Source: Candidatus Ornithomonoglobus merdipullorum (GTDB lineage Bacteria; Bacillota; Clostridia; UBA1381). Taken from it: 34,016 nucleotides of DNA. Below, piece after piece: positions 25,489 through 33,618 of this stretch. The stretch is from NCBI GenBank assembly GCA_018714695.1, contig DVNB01000040.1, positions 1-34,016 of the forward strand, given 5' to 3'. Each line of letters begins with the position of its first letter. The stretch's first letter is position 1. The translations under genes were made by a program, and so were the position numbers. The notes under the pieces are model-generated. The model saw only the letters and a list, made by a program, of their open reading frames with translations, did not search any database and had not been told where the DNA came from.

Positions 25489-25516
25489 ATAAATACGTAG
25501 CATACTACATATTTAT
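25489..25516. promoter_or_regulatory. Candidate MarR operator palindrome
   Basis: ATAAATACGTAG (25489-25500) and CTACATATTTAT (25505-25516) form an inverted repeat with 12-bp arms, one mismatch and a 4-nt spacer. It abuts the -10 box and covers the likely start of transcription, the usual place for a MarR-family repressor site. The 28-bp size suits a dimer of winged-helix proteins. Confidence 0.78.
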
Positions 25517-25576
25517 AGGGCGGCTGAAACTGCAATTTTTCGGTCCCCTCTATTTTTTTCGGAGGAGGTGACAAAA

Positions 25577-26047
25577 GTGGACAAGCCGAACAGCATCGGT
25601 TTGTACATCAAGCTTATAGGCAATGTAATGACAGCCCATATGGATACGTGCCTGAAGCGTTATGATCTGACGTTTTCTCAGATCGGATTGCTGCATCTTC
25701 TCAAGTCTAACGGAGGAATAATGCAGCAAAAGACGATCGAAGAAACATACGGAGTAAAGCATACATCGGTCATCGGGATACTTCAGCGTATGGAAAAGAA
25801 GGGATTTCTGACGGTCTCGGTAGATCCAAACGACCGCCGGAGGCGTATAGTGATGCTGTCAGAGAGCACAGCCGGCTTTTTTGAAGAAGCGGAACATATG
25901 CGCGACGAAATGGAGCTGACGCTCATAAATGCACTGTCGCCCGATGAGAGGGCTTGTCTTCTTGAGCTTCTGCAGAAGCTCTATCACAATTTGTTAACTG
26001 GAAAGGATGACGCAAATGATCAAAAAACTGATGAAGTCGATCCGTGA
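25577..26047 (+). CDS. MarR-family transcriptional regulator
   Basis: A 156-aa winged-helix regulator, likely a repressor of the exporter genes behind it and of itself. The family shape is clear: N-terminal dimer helix, LTFSQIGLLHLLKSNGGIMQ, the recognition-helix region VKHTSVIGILQRMEKKGFL, and the wing VDPNDRRRRIVMLSE, then a C-terminal dimer helix. I chose the GTG start at 25577, five bases after GGAGGTGA; the GTG at 25568 lies inside that ribosome site. The 3' end overlaps the first exporter gene by 32 bp, showing translational coupling. Such regulators commonly respond to small toxic or phenolic ligands; the ligand here is unknown. Confidence 0.93.
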   Translation: MDKPNSIGLYIKLIGNVMTAHMDTCLKRYDLTFSQIGLLHLLKSNGGIMQQKTIEETYGVKHTSVIGILQRMEKKGFLTVSVDPNDRRRRIVMLSESTAGFFEEAEHMRDEMELTLINALSPDERACLLELLQKLYHNLLTGKDDANDQKTDEVDP

Positions 26048-27740
26048 ATACAAGCGCGAATCGATCCTGACCCCGGTCATCGTTATACTGGAGGTCTTCA
26101 TGGAAATTCTCATTCCGTTCCTGATGGCGACTCTTATTGATCACATTGAGGCGGGACAAATGGATAAGATCGTGCAGTACGGCATAGTTCTTATCATATG
26201 CGCGGCTTTGGCGCTGTTGTTCGGCGGACTTGCCGGAAAATATGCCGCAACCGCGTCTGCGGGCTTTGCAAAGAATCTAAGATTTGATATGTTCAAAAAA
26301 GTGCAGGGATTTTCGTTTGCGAATATTGACCATTTTTCAACCGGTGGTATTGTAACGCGTCTGACGACGGATGTGACGAACCTGCAGAATGCGTATCAGA
26401 TGATAATACGTATAGCGGTAAGAAGCCCGTTTACGATGATATGCGCTCTTATAATGGCGTTTGTGGTAAACCAGAAATTATCGCTTATATACCTTATAAT
26501 CATTCCGGTGCTCGGATTTATCTTGTATCAGATAATGACGCATGCACATCCGATATTCGAGAAGATGTTCCACGTATACGATGTTCTGAATGATGTCATA
26601 CAGGAAAATCTGCACGGTATCCGCGTGGTAAAATCGTTTGTGCGTGAAAAGCATGAGGAGGAGAAATTCAACAAGCAGGCAGAGGGCATATATGATTATT
26701 CAACAAAAGCCGAAAAGCTTTTGGCATTTAATGCGCCCGCGATGCAGTTTTGTATCTATACCTGTATGATCGTTATATTCTGGTTCGGTTCGAAGTTTAT
26801 AGTAGGCGGAGAGCTCACGACGGGACAGCTTACAAGTATGTTTACATATACGATGCAGATACTCATGAGCCTTATGATGCTTTCAATGGTATTCGTAATG
26901 ATCACAATGGCGCGTTCATCGGCTGAACGTATAAGTGAGCTGCTCGATACCGAGAGTGACATTAAGGATCCGGAGAAGCCGGTCACAGAGGTGAAAAACG
27001 GAGATATTTTCTTCGATCACGTTACGTTTGCGTATAAGGGACATGCGCCTTCGCTGCGTAATATACAGCTTGAGATTCCGTCAGGTACCACTGTCGGCAT
27101 AATAGGCGGAACAGGCTCGGGTAAATCATCACTGGTACAGCTTATACCGCGTCTTTATGATACGACCGAGGGCCGCGTAACGGTAGGCGGCGTAAATGTC
27201 AAGAAGTATGATCTTGAGGTTTTGCGTAATTCCGTTGCGATGGTGCTCCAGAAAAATGTATTGTTCTCGGGAACTATCAAAGAGAACATGCGCTGGGGTA
27301 ATGAAAACGCTACCGATGAGGAGATCGCAGCGGCGTGTCATGCGGCATGTGCGGATGAATTTATCGACACATTCCCGCAGGGCTATGATACATATATCGA
27401 GCAGGGCGGAACGAACGTGTCGGGCGGACAGAGACAGAGACTGTGTATAGCCCGCGCGCTGCTCAAGAAGCCGAAGATACTTATCCTTGACGACAGTACG
27501 AGTGCGGTCGATACCAAGACAGATGCAACTATAAGAGAGGCGATGCAAAATGCTATACCAGGTGCGACAAAGATAATTATCGCACAGAGAATATCGTCGG
27601 TAGAGCATGCCGATATGATAATCGTTATGAACGAGGGGCGCATCGACGGCATAGGCACGCATGAGGAGCTCTTGAAGTCCAATGAGATCTATAAGGAGAT
27701 CTATGATTCACAGGTGAAGGGAGGCGAGGATAATGAATAA
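26016..27740 (+). CDS. ABC exporter subunit 1 (permease-ATPase fusion, degenerate catalytic site)
   Basis: A 574-aa half-transporter: six membrane helices (about residues 15-310), then a nucleotide-binding domain. Walker A is GGTGSGKSS (K370) and the signature VSGGQRQRL is intact, but the residue after Walker B is Asp (ILILDDS, D493) where a catalytic Glu is normal, and the switch His is replaced by Gln (IIIAQRIS, Q524). This is the pattern of the degenerate-site subunit in heterodimeric multidrug exporters such as BmrCD, LmrCD or TM287/288. ATG 26016 is chosen over ATG 26007 because AAAGGA overlaps the latter. It overlaps MarR upstream and the second subunit downstream (8 bp). Confidence 0.93.
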   Translation: MIKKLMKSIREYKRESILTPVIVILEVFMEILIPFLMATLIDHIEAGQMDKIVQYGIVLIICAALALLFGGLAGKYAATASAGFAKNLRFDMFKKVQGFSFANIDHFSTGGIVTRLTTDVTNLQNAYQMIIRIAVRSPFTMICALIMAFVVNQKLSLIYLIIIPVLGFILYQIMTHAHPIFEKMFHVYDVLNDVIQENLHGIRVVKSFVREKHEEEKFNKQAEGIYDYSTKAEKLLAFNAPAMQFCIYTCMIVIFWFGSKFIVGGELTTGQLTSMFTYTMQILMSLMMLSMVFVMITMARSSAERISELLDTESDIKDPEKPVTEVKNGDIFFDHVTFAYKGHAPSLRNIQLEIPSGTTVGIIGGTGSGKSSLVQLIPRLYDTTEGRVTVGGVNVKKYDLEVLRNSVAMVLQKNVLFSGTIKENMRWGNENATDEEIAAACHAACADEFIDTFPQGYDTYIEQGGTNVSGGQRQRLCIARALLKKPKILILDDSTSAVDTKTDATIREAMQNAIPGATKIIIAQRISSVEHADMIIVMNEGRIDGIGTHEELLKSNEIYKEIYDSQVKGGEDNE

Positions 27741-29586
27741 AAAACCGAAAAAAAAGACTGCAATGGCAGCACTGGGACGACTTCTGCATTATATTGGCAA
27801 GTACAAGGCGAAATTTATTCTTGTCCTCGTATGCATACTTATAAGCGCTGTGGTAGGCGTTATAAGCTCTGTGTTTATACAGACACTAATAGACAGCTAC
27901 ATCACACCGATGGCCCAGAGCGGCTCGAATGATTTCAGCGCGCTCGGAAGAACTCTTTGCGCTGTTGCGGGAGTATTCCTGATAGGTGTTCTCTCAACGC
28001 TCATGTATAACAGGCTCATGGTAACGGTGGCTCAGGGAATGCTCAAGGACATAAGAGAAGAGATGTTCGAGCATATGCAGTCGCTCACTATAAGATTTTT
28101 CGATACCCATGCTCACGGAGACCTCATGAGCTGTTACACGAACGATACCGATACGCTGCGACAGATGCTTACTCAGAGTGTGCCTCAGATGTTCTCGTCG
28201 GCTATGACTATAATATGTGTGTTCATATCGATGCTTATAACAAGTCCTCATCTTACACTTGTAGTGCTTGTGTTTGTCGCGATAATGATACTGCTGACGC
28301 GTTTCATTGGCGGCAGGAGCGGAAAGTACTTCCTGCACCAGCAGCAGGCGCTCGGTGATGTAAACGGTTACATCGAGGAAATGATAAACGGTCAGAAGGT
28401 AATAAAGGTATTCTGCCATGAGGAAGAGGCGGAAGAAGACTTTAAGGTCAAGAACGACTATCTGTTCAAGCAGGCTGAGGCAGCAAATAAGTTTGCGAAT
28501 ATACTTATGCCTATAATGAACAACCTGGGAAACATCGAGTACGTTACGATAGCGATCGTTGGCGGCGCTCTTGCGATAAGCGGTATAGGCGGACTTACTC
28601 TGGGCGCGATCGTGGCATTTATGAACCTCACAAAGAGCTTTACGATGCCTATAAGCCAGATAGCACAGCAGATGAACGCCATAGTAATGGCACTCGCGGG
28701 AGCAAGCAGAATATTTAATATTCTTGACGCCGAGCCGGAGGCAGATGACGGAGAGGTAACGCTCGTTCGCGGAAGCGTCGGCAGAGACGGATCGTTCAGA
28801 GATGACAAGGACGGCGACTGGCTGTGGAACGATAACGGCAAATACATTCCTCTCCGCGGAGACGTGAAGTTTGAGCATGTTGATTTCGGTTATGTTCCGG
28901 ACAAGACAGTTCTGCACGACATAAATCTTTACGCAAAGCCCGGACAGAAGGTTGCGTTTGTCGGTTCTACCGGTGCCGGAAAGACGACCATAACAAACCT
29001 TATAAACAGGTTCTATGATATAAATAAGGGAAAGATAACGTATGACGGGATAGATATCCAGCGTATAAAGAAGCCGGATCTCAGAAGCTCGCTCGGGATA
29101 ATTCTTCAGGACACGCACCTGTTTACCGGTACGATACGTGAGAATATCCGTTACGGACGTCCTGATGCGACGGATGCCGAGATAAACACCGCGGCAAGGC
29201 TCACCGGCGCGGATGAGCTCATAATGAGCCTACCGGACGGATACGATACGGTCATAGACGGAGACGGCGGAAGTCTTTCACAGGGTCAGTGCCAGCTCCT
29301 CGCGATAACCAGAGCCGCTGTGGCAGATCCGCCGGTAATGATCATGGACGAGGCGACAAGCTCGATCGATACGAGGACCGAGGCTATAGTCCAGCGAGGC
29401 ATGGATGCGCTGATGCACGGAAGGACCGTATTTGTAATAGCGCACAGACTTTCGACTGTACGCAACTCGGATGTTATAATGGTCCTTGACCACGGAAGGA
29501 TCATCGAGCGCGGAAGCCACGATGATCTTATAGCTCAGAAGGGCACATATTACAGACTTTACACAGGCGCATTTGAGCTTGAATAA
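27733..29586 (+). CDS. ABC exporter subunit 2 (permease-ATPase fusion, degenerate signature)
   Basis: The 617-aa partner of the preceding subunit. After six membrane helices and a charged insert of about 35 residues before the ATPase domain (RDGSFRDDKDGDWLWND), it has Walker A GSTGAGKTT (K417), Walker B with a normal catalytic Glu (VMIMDEATSS, E540) and switch His571 (IAHRLSTVR), but an altered signature, LSQGQCQLL, with Gln517 in place of the first Gly. The defects complement those of subunit 1: one full and one impaired ATP site per heterodimer. GGGAGGCGAGG precedes ATG 27733, which overlaps the upstream stop. Likely role: drug, peptide or lipid export. The substrate cannot be read from sequence. 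Confidence 0.94.
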   Translation: MNKKPKKKTAMAALGRLLHYIGKYKAKFILVLVCILISAVVGVISSVFIQTLIDSYITPMAQSGSNDFSALGRTLCAVAGVFLIGVLSTLMYNRLMVTVAQGMLKDIREEMFEHMQSLTIRFFDTHAHGDLMSCYTNDTDTLRQMLTQSVPQMFSSAMTIICVFISMLITSPHLTLVVLVFVAIMILLTRFIGGRSGKYFLHQQQALGDVNGYIEEMINGQKVIKVFCHEEEAEEDFKVKNDYLFKQAEAANKFANILMPIMNNLGNIEYVTIAIVGGALAISGIGGLTLGAIVAFMNLTKSFTMPISQIAQQMNAIVMALAGASRIFNILDAEPEADDGEVTLVRGSVGRDGSFRDDKDGDWLWNDNGKYIPLRGDVKFEHVDFGYVPDKTVLHDINLYAKPGQKVAFVGSTGAGKTTITNLINRFYDINKGKITYDGIDIQRIKKPDLRSSLGIILQDTHLFTGTIRENIRYGRPDATDAEINTAARLTGADELIMSLPDGYDTVIDGDGGSLSQGQCQLLAITRAAVADPPVMIMDEATSSIDTRTEAIVQRGMDALMHGRTVFVIAHRLSTVRNSDVIMVLDHGRIIERGSHDDLIAQKGTYYRLYTGAFELE

Positions 29587-29590
29587 TAAT

Positions 29591-29638
29591 AAAAAACGGT
29601 ATGAACCTGCGCAGAAGCGCCGGTTCATACCGTTTTTT
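29591..29638 (+). terminator. Terminator of the MarR-ABC exporter operon
   Basis: CGGTATGAACC (29597-29607) pairs with GGTTCATACCG (29622-29632), with an inner GCGC/GCGC stem and AGAA loop, and is followed by T6. The A6 run before it makes it able to work on both strands. Confidence 0.95.
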
Positions 29639-29651
29639 GCTGCTTACAGTA

Positions 29652-29690
29652 AAATTAAAAAGCCTCATTATGCAGAGCCGCACAATGAGG
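29652..29690 (-). terminator. Terminator of the HxlR remnant
   Basis: On the minus strand CCUCAUUGUGC pairs with GCAUAAUGAGG (one G-U pair; 29690-29680 with 29673-29663) around a 6-nt loop and is followed by CUUUUUAAUUUU. It lies about 90 bp beyond the HxlR-like stop. Bases 29691-29780 hold nothing I recognise. Confidence 0.7.
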
Positions 29691-29780
29691 GCTGCAGAGA
29701 CGGTCAGGATATTAAAGTCAGCATATCACAAGGTTACTTGTGTATCCTCATGATTTACGTCTTTTGTAGTCCAAGCCCCA

Positions 29781-30023
29781 TTACTCCATAGCCTTTATTA
29801 TCGGCCGCATAGATTCTCCTAATTCGCTTAAAGAATATTCCACTCTCGGCGGAACTTCCGGATAAGCAGTGCGGATAATTATCCCGTCCTCTTCCATGGA
29901 GCGCAGACTGTCAGTCAGCACTTTTTGACTTATGCCCGCTAAATCTTTTCTGAGCTCATTAAAGCGCCACGGGCGTGCGAGTAAATTCCGCAGGATCAAT
30001 AATTTCCATTTGCTGCCGATCAT
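29781..30023 (-). pseudogene. 5'-truncated HxlR-family regulator
   Basis: The readable part is 80 aa and is clearly the HxlR winged helix: MIGSKWKLLILRNLL, FNELRKDLAGISQKVLTDSL, then the wing with YPEVPPRVEYSLSELGESM. Family members normally have 15-40 more residues before (I)GGKWK, including a Cys-Pro motif; here that part is missing and the DNA changes at once into the oxidoreductase remnant on the other strand. No ribosome site precedes the apparent ATG. HxlR genes are often divergent from the oxidoreductase they control, so this looks like the surviving half of such a pair. A short functional protein is possible but less likely. Confidence 0.75.
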
Positions 30024-30566
30024 TCCCGGTATTGAGTGCGTGGGAGAGATCGCCGAGCCGTCTGACAGTCATTTTCAAAAGGGCGAGAAGGTTGCCGCGC
30101 TTATGGGCGGAATGGGCAGGAGTTTTAACGGAAGCTATGCAGAATATGTATTGCTTCCGAAGAGCCATGTATTTTCTGTGCAGACAGATCTGTCATGGAC
30201 AGAAATGGCGGCTGTGCCGGAGACTTGGTTTACCGCTTGGGGTTCCCTGTTTGAATGCTTAGATCTAAAAGGGGGCGACACGCTGCTGATACGCGGCGCG
30301 ACCTGCGCTCTAGGATATGCGGCTGTGCAGATCGCTGAAGCAATAGGCTGCAGAGTCATCGCCGCCACCCATAAAGAAAGCAAGCTGCCGTTATTAAAAG
30401 CGGCTGATGAAGCTGTTTTCGACAACGAGACGCTCGCGGGAACGTTTAAAGGGGTAACAAGATCAAGCCGGATGTTGGCGCTGTCTATTCGTTTGAAAAT
30501 ATTTCCGCTGTGCTTTTTGATATGGATGCTCATAAGGTCGACGGAAAGATCGTTGTAAACCTATAA
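30022..30566 (+). pseudogene. Quinone oxidoreductase/MDR-family dehydrogenase remnant (two deletions)
   Basis: The frame from about 30022 gives PGIECVGEIAEPSDS, ALMGGMGRSFNGSYAEYVLL and the dinucleotide-binding part (LLIRGATCALGYAAVQIAEA), typical of NADPH:quinone oxidoreductase-like MDR proteins. The first 60 residues or so are missing and no start codon fits. After TFKGV (about 30460) the frame changes: a second frame to the stop at 30564-30566 gives IKPDVGAVYSFENIS and DGKIVVNL, the normal C-terminus of the family. About 100-150 middle residues are therefore lost, with a frameshift. The gene cannot make a working enzyme. Confidence 0.82.
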
Positions 30567-30645
30567 AAACGAACACAGAAAGAGGTGCTATGAAAACTGT
30601 CCGGTAAAAGCCATAATGATCCGCAGTTCCCAAATCGCAACAAAA

Positions 30646-30691
30646 GCATAGTTAAAGCGGCTGCCGCAGTTATGCGGGAGCCGCTTTGCTA
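30646..30691 (-). terminator. Hairpin 3' of the importer operon (weak terminator)
   Basis: AAAGCGGCT (30654-30662) pairs with AGCCGCTTT (30679-30687), with an inner CCGCA/TGCGG stem. On the minus strand it follows the ATPase stop by about 35 bp, but the downstream U-tract is broken (UUUAACUAUGCUUUU). Bases 30567-30650 hold a ribosome site followed by a five-codon frame (about 30582-30606), perhaps another gene remnant. Confidence 0.5.
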
Positions 30692-30724
30692 TATTATGAA
30701 TACTGTTGTTTCCGTATTTTTTTT

Positions 30725-31519
30725 TCAGTTAAGCAGTGCGCGGTCGTTAGCGAACTCCTCGCCGCTCAGATCTGCGAATTTCTTTAAGAGATCGTCAACA
30801 GTGAGCTTCTTCTTCTCTTCCCCGCTCACATCGTATATTACACGTCCCTCATGCATCATGATAAGCCGGTTGCCGTGGGTTATGGCATCCTTCATGTTGT
30901 GCGTTATCATGAGGGTAGTAAGGTTTCCTTCTGAAATGAATTTCTCCGAAAGCTCAAGGACAGTTTCGGCTGTTTTCGGATCCAGCGCAGCCGTGTGCTC
31001 GTCAAGCAGCAGGAGCTTAGGCTTTCTCATTACCGCCATAAGCAGTGTGAGCGCCTGGCGCTGACCGCCTGAAAGCAATCCGACCTTGCTTGAAAGCCTG
31101 TCCTCAAGACCGAGCCCGAGCTGACTCAGCATTTCCCTGTACATCTTGCGCTCCTTGGAGGTTATCGCCCACTTGAGACCGCGGCTCATTCCGCGCCGGT
31201 ATGCCAACGACATGTTTTCCTCTATCCACATATCCGCTGCTGTGCCCATCATAGGATCCTGAAAGACCCTTCCGAGATATTTTGCGCGCTTGTGCTCCGG
31301 CAGGCGGGTAACATCCTTGCCGTCTATAACTATGCTCCCCGAGTCTACCGGGAAAACGCCGCAGATACTGTTTAAAAGCGTCGATTTTCCGGCGCCGTTT
31401 CCGCCTATTATCGTAACGAAATCGCCCTCGTTAAGCTCAAGATCCACTCCGTTCAAGGCGCGTTTTTCGTTGATCGTTCCCCTGTTAAAGGTCTTGTAAA
31501 CGCCGTTTATCTTAAGCAT
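30725..31519 (-). CDS. ABC importer ATP-binding protein (TrpZ-like)
   Basis: The 264-aa ATPase of a three-gene importer. It has Walker A GGNGAGKST (K45), Q-loop RVFQDPMMGT, signature LLSGGQRQAL, Walker B LLLLDEHTAALDP and switch His in MITHNMKDA, all intact. The DEHTAALDP form and the MGTAADMWIEENMSLAYRRG stretch are typical of ATPases paired with the TrpX/TrpY-like solute-binding protein and permease. The start codon overlaps the permease stop by one base (TAATG), so the two are translationally coupled. It is the last gene of the operon. Confidence 0.93.
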   Translation of the reverse strand: MLKINGVYKTFNRGTINEKRALNGVDLELNEGDFVTIIGGNGAGKSTLLNSICGVFPVDSGSIVIDGKDVTRLPEHKRAKYLGRVFQDPMMGTAADMWIEENMSLAYRRGMSRGLKWAITSKERKMYREMLSQLGLGLEDRLSSKVGLLSGGQRQALTLLMAVMRKPKLLLLDEHTAALDPKTAETVLELSEKFISEGNLTTLMITHNMKDAITHGNRLIMMHEGRVIYDVSGEEKKKLTVDDLLKKFADLSGEEFANDRALLN

Positions 31520-32421
31520 TACGACACCTCCTTCGGTACCGATGCTCTGCGTTCGGCAATTTTCTTCTTCCAGTAAGGAATGCCGAGGAATACCGCAACC
31601 ACAACAGCTGTCAGAAGCTTCAGATCGTTTGCGTTAAGACCCATCTGCAGAACGAGTGTTATTACTATATAATAGATTATACCGCCTATTACTGCTGAAA
31701 GCAGCTTCAGCGCGAAGTTCTTGAATACCTTGCCGAGCAGTACCTCGCCGATGATAACAGCCGCGAGACCTATCACTATAGCGCCTCGTCCCATGTTGAT
31801 GTCGGCAAAGCCCTGGTACTGAGCCAGAAGCGCGCCCGAAAGCGAAACGAGACCGTTCGAAAGCACAAGACCGATTATCTTGTTTGTGTCGGTGTTTATA
31901 CCGTTTGCTCTTGCCATCGCCTGGTTGCAGCCCGTTGCGCGGAGCGAGTGCCCCAGCTCCGTGCCGAAGAACCAGTACATCACAGCTATTATAACTATTA
32001 CAAATATGGCCGAAACTATAAGTGTCTGAGGGATGTCTCTCAGCGATATTATAAGATCGTATTTATCAACAGACAGCGGCACATTTGCCCTCTGCGACAT
32101 TATCCGCAGATTTATTGAATACAGCGCAAGCTGTGTCAATATTCCCGCTAGAATGGCGGGTATACCGAATTTGGTGTGGAAAACACCTGTTACGAGGCCT
32201 GCCAGGCAGCCGACAATAAATGCGATGACCATAGCGAGAGCCGTGTTCATTCCGCCTGCAACGCATACAACAAGCGCTGCGCCTCCCGTTGCGAAGGAAC
32301 CGTCGACGGTAAGGTCGGCGATATCCATGATCTTAAATGTAATGTACACACCCATTGCCATTATGCCCCATATTATTCCTTGAGCAACTGCGCCGGGTAT
32401 AGAACCAAAGAAGTCCAGCAT
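31519..32421 (-). CDS. ABC importer permease (TrpY-like, BPD_transp_2 family)
   Basis: A 300-aa integral membrane protein with about eight hydrophobic helices, of the branched-chain-amino-acid/ribose permease family. IMDIADLTVDGSFATGGA near the N-terminus and ELGHSLRATGCNQAMARANG, the cytoplasmic coupling loop that contacts the ATPase, are characteristic of the TrpXYZ-like group. AAAGGA lies before ATG 32421 on the minus strand. There is an 86-bp gap from the binding-protein gene, filled by a long hairpin. The lone permease gene implies a homodimeric channel. Confidence 0.93.
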   Translation of the reverse strand: MLDFFGSIPGAVAQGIIWGIMAMGVYITFKIMDIADLTVDGSFATGGAALVVCVAGGMNTALAMVIAFIVGCLAGLVTGVFHTKFGIPAILAGILTQLALYSINLRIMSQRANVPLSVDKYDLIISLRDIPQTLIVSAIFVIVIIAVMYWFFGTELGHSLRATGCNQAMARANGINTDTNKIIGLVLSNGLVSLSGALLAQYQGFADINMGRGAIVIGLAAVIIGEVLLGKVFKNFALKLLSAVIGGIIYYIVITLVLQMGLNANDLKLLTAVVVAVFLGIPYWKKKIAERRASVPKEVS

Positions 32422-32451
32422 ATGTCTATCCTTTCCTTTTATCCTTATTAA

Positions 32452-32495
32452 ATGAAATTTGCAATAACACCCTGAGGCATTACTGCAAATTTCAT
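32452..32495 (-). repeat. Long hairpin between binding-protein and permease genes
   Basis: ATGAAATTTGCA (32452-32463) and TGCAAATTTCAT (32484-32495) are perfect 12-bp arms, extendable to 16 bp with one G-U pair in the RNA; the loop is about 12 nt. No T-run follows on the minus strand, so it is more likely an mRNA-stabilising or partial attenuating element than a full terminator. Confidence 0.75.
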
Positions 32496-32507
32496 ATCGT
32501 TATTCTT

Positions 32508-33524
32508 TTATTCCGCTTCCGCAGTTATTGCCGTATAATCTTCCGGAACGGTTATGCCGAGCTGCTCGCAGCGGTCGGGAACGTATTTCTTTGTAAGACC
32601 GTCAGCGTACTCGATCTGCATTGCTGCGGGATCTGCGCCGTTTACGAGTATTTCGTAAGCCATCTCGCCGGCTTTTTCTCCCAGTGAGTAATAGTCTATA
32701 GAAAGCGTTGCTATACCGCAGCCCTCGCATATTCCCTCTTCACCTGCGATTATCGGAACGCCTGCCGGGAGAGCAACGTTGTTTATTATCTCTGTATTTG
32801 CGGCAGCTGTGTTGTCTGTCGGGATATAAAGAGCATCACTCGCGTCGCATGCGCTAGTTATAACGCTTACGATATCATTCGAGTCAGCGAATGAATACTG
32901 CGTGCATGTGTAGCCGAGAGCCTCAAGCTCCGATTGTACTATGTCCACCTGATACTTCGAGTTGGATTCGCTCGAGCAGTATACGAGACCTATGTTCTGG
33001 GCATCCGGCAGGAGCTCCTGAAGCATTGCAGCCTGTTCCTCAAGCGGAGCAAGGTCTGATGAACCCGTGATGTTTCTTCCCGTAGTGCCTGTCCAGTCTG
33101 CTATATCGAGAGCTGTCGCATAGTCGGTTATGGACGTGCCAACGATCGGGATCTGATCCGTTGCTGCCGCTGCAGCCTGAAGAGCTGCGGTAGCGTTTGC
33201 AAATATCAGATCGACGTCAGTAGAAACGAACTGATTTACTATAGTGGCGCATGTAGCCGAATCGCCGGCAGCGTTCTGAAGATTGAAGCTTACGCTGTCG
33301 CCGAGCAGTTCCTTGAGCTTATCCTGGAAACCGTTTGTCGCGGCATCAAGCGCGTCATGCTGTACAGTCTGGCAAAGACCGATGCTGTATGTCGCATCGT
33401 TTCCGGATGACGTGTTTGATGATGAGGACGTATCGGTTCCGTCCGTGCTTCCGCAGCCTGACAGCATAGAAACAGCCGCAAGCGCACCTACCGTAAGAAG
33501 TGCTGAAATCTTTTTCAATTTCAT
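32508..33524 (-). CDS. ABC importer substrate-binding lipoprotein (TrpX-like, ABC_sub_bind family)
   Basis: A 338-aa solute-binding lipoprotein. The signal peptide MKLKKISALLTVGALAAVSM is followed by the lipobox LSGC (lipidated Cys24), then a Ser/Thr/Asp linker and a two-lobe binding protein: YSIGLCQTVQHDALDAATNG opens lobe one, with IPIVGTSITDYATA and IGLVYCSSESNSKYQVDIVQ later. This matches the ABC_sub_bind (PF04392) family, some members of which bind tryptophan or tyrosine; the ligand here is not established. I start at ATG 33524, preceded by GAGGAA on the minus strand; the frame is open 41 codons further into the leader, but the signal peptide begins here. Confidence 0.94.
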   Translation of the reverse strand: MKLKKISALLTVGALAAVSMLSGCGSTDGTDTSSSSNTSSGNDATYSIGLCQTVQHDALDAATNGFQDKLKELLGDSVSFNLQNAAGDSATCATIVNQFVSTDVDLIFANATAALQAAAAATDQIPIVGTSITDYATALDIADWTGTTGRNITGSSDLAPLEEQAAMLQELLPDAQNIGLVYCSSESNSKYQVDIVQSELEALGYTCTQYSFADSNDIVSVITSACDASDALYIPTDNTAAANTEIINNVALPAGVPIIAGEEGICEGCGIATLSIDYYSLGEKAGEMAYEILVNGADPAAMQIEYADGLTKKYVPDRCEQLGITVPEDYTAITAEAE

Positions 33525-33560
33525 AAAAATTCCTCTTTTCTTAAATTTATAGTTGTTTTG

Positions 33561-33601
33561 CCTGCCCGATGTCACAGTTTTACCGTATTGCTTAGGGCAG
33601 G
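33561..33601 (-). promoter_or_regulatory. Structured 5' leader of the importer operon
   Basis: On the minus strand CCUGCCC (33601-33595) pairs with GGGCAGG (33567-33561). Inside is a 5-bp hairpin ACGGU/ACUGU with an AAA loop, flanked by two asymmetric internal loops (UAAGCAAU and GACAUC). The element lies within a leader of about 88 nt and is not followed by a U-run. It matches no riboswitch class I can name. Confidence 0.55.
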
Positions 33602-33618
33602 ATATAGTTATATAGTAT

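Noticed and set aside
27994-29118. 374-codon minus-strand frame inside the second ABC exporter gene
   Set aside because: It is rich in Tyr, His and Arg with no recognisable domain, and the plus-strand ABC protein is unambiguous.
29932-30021. Upstream part of the plus-strand frame running into the oxidoreductase remnant
   Set aside because: These codons are simply the antisense of the HxlR remnant; the oxidoreductase homology begins only at about 30022.
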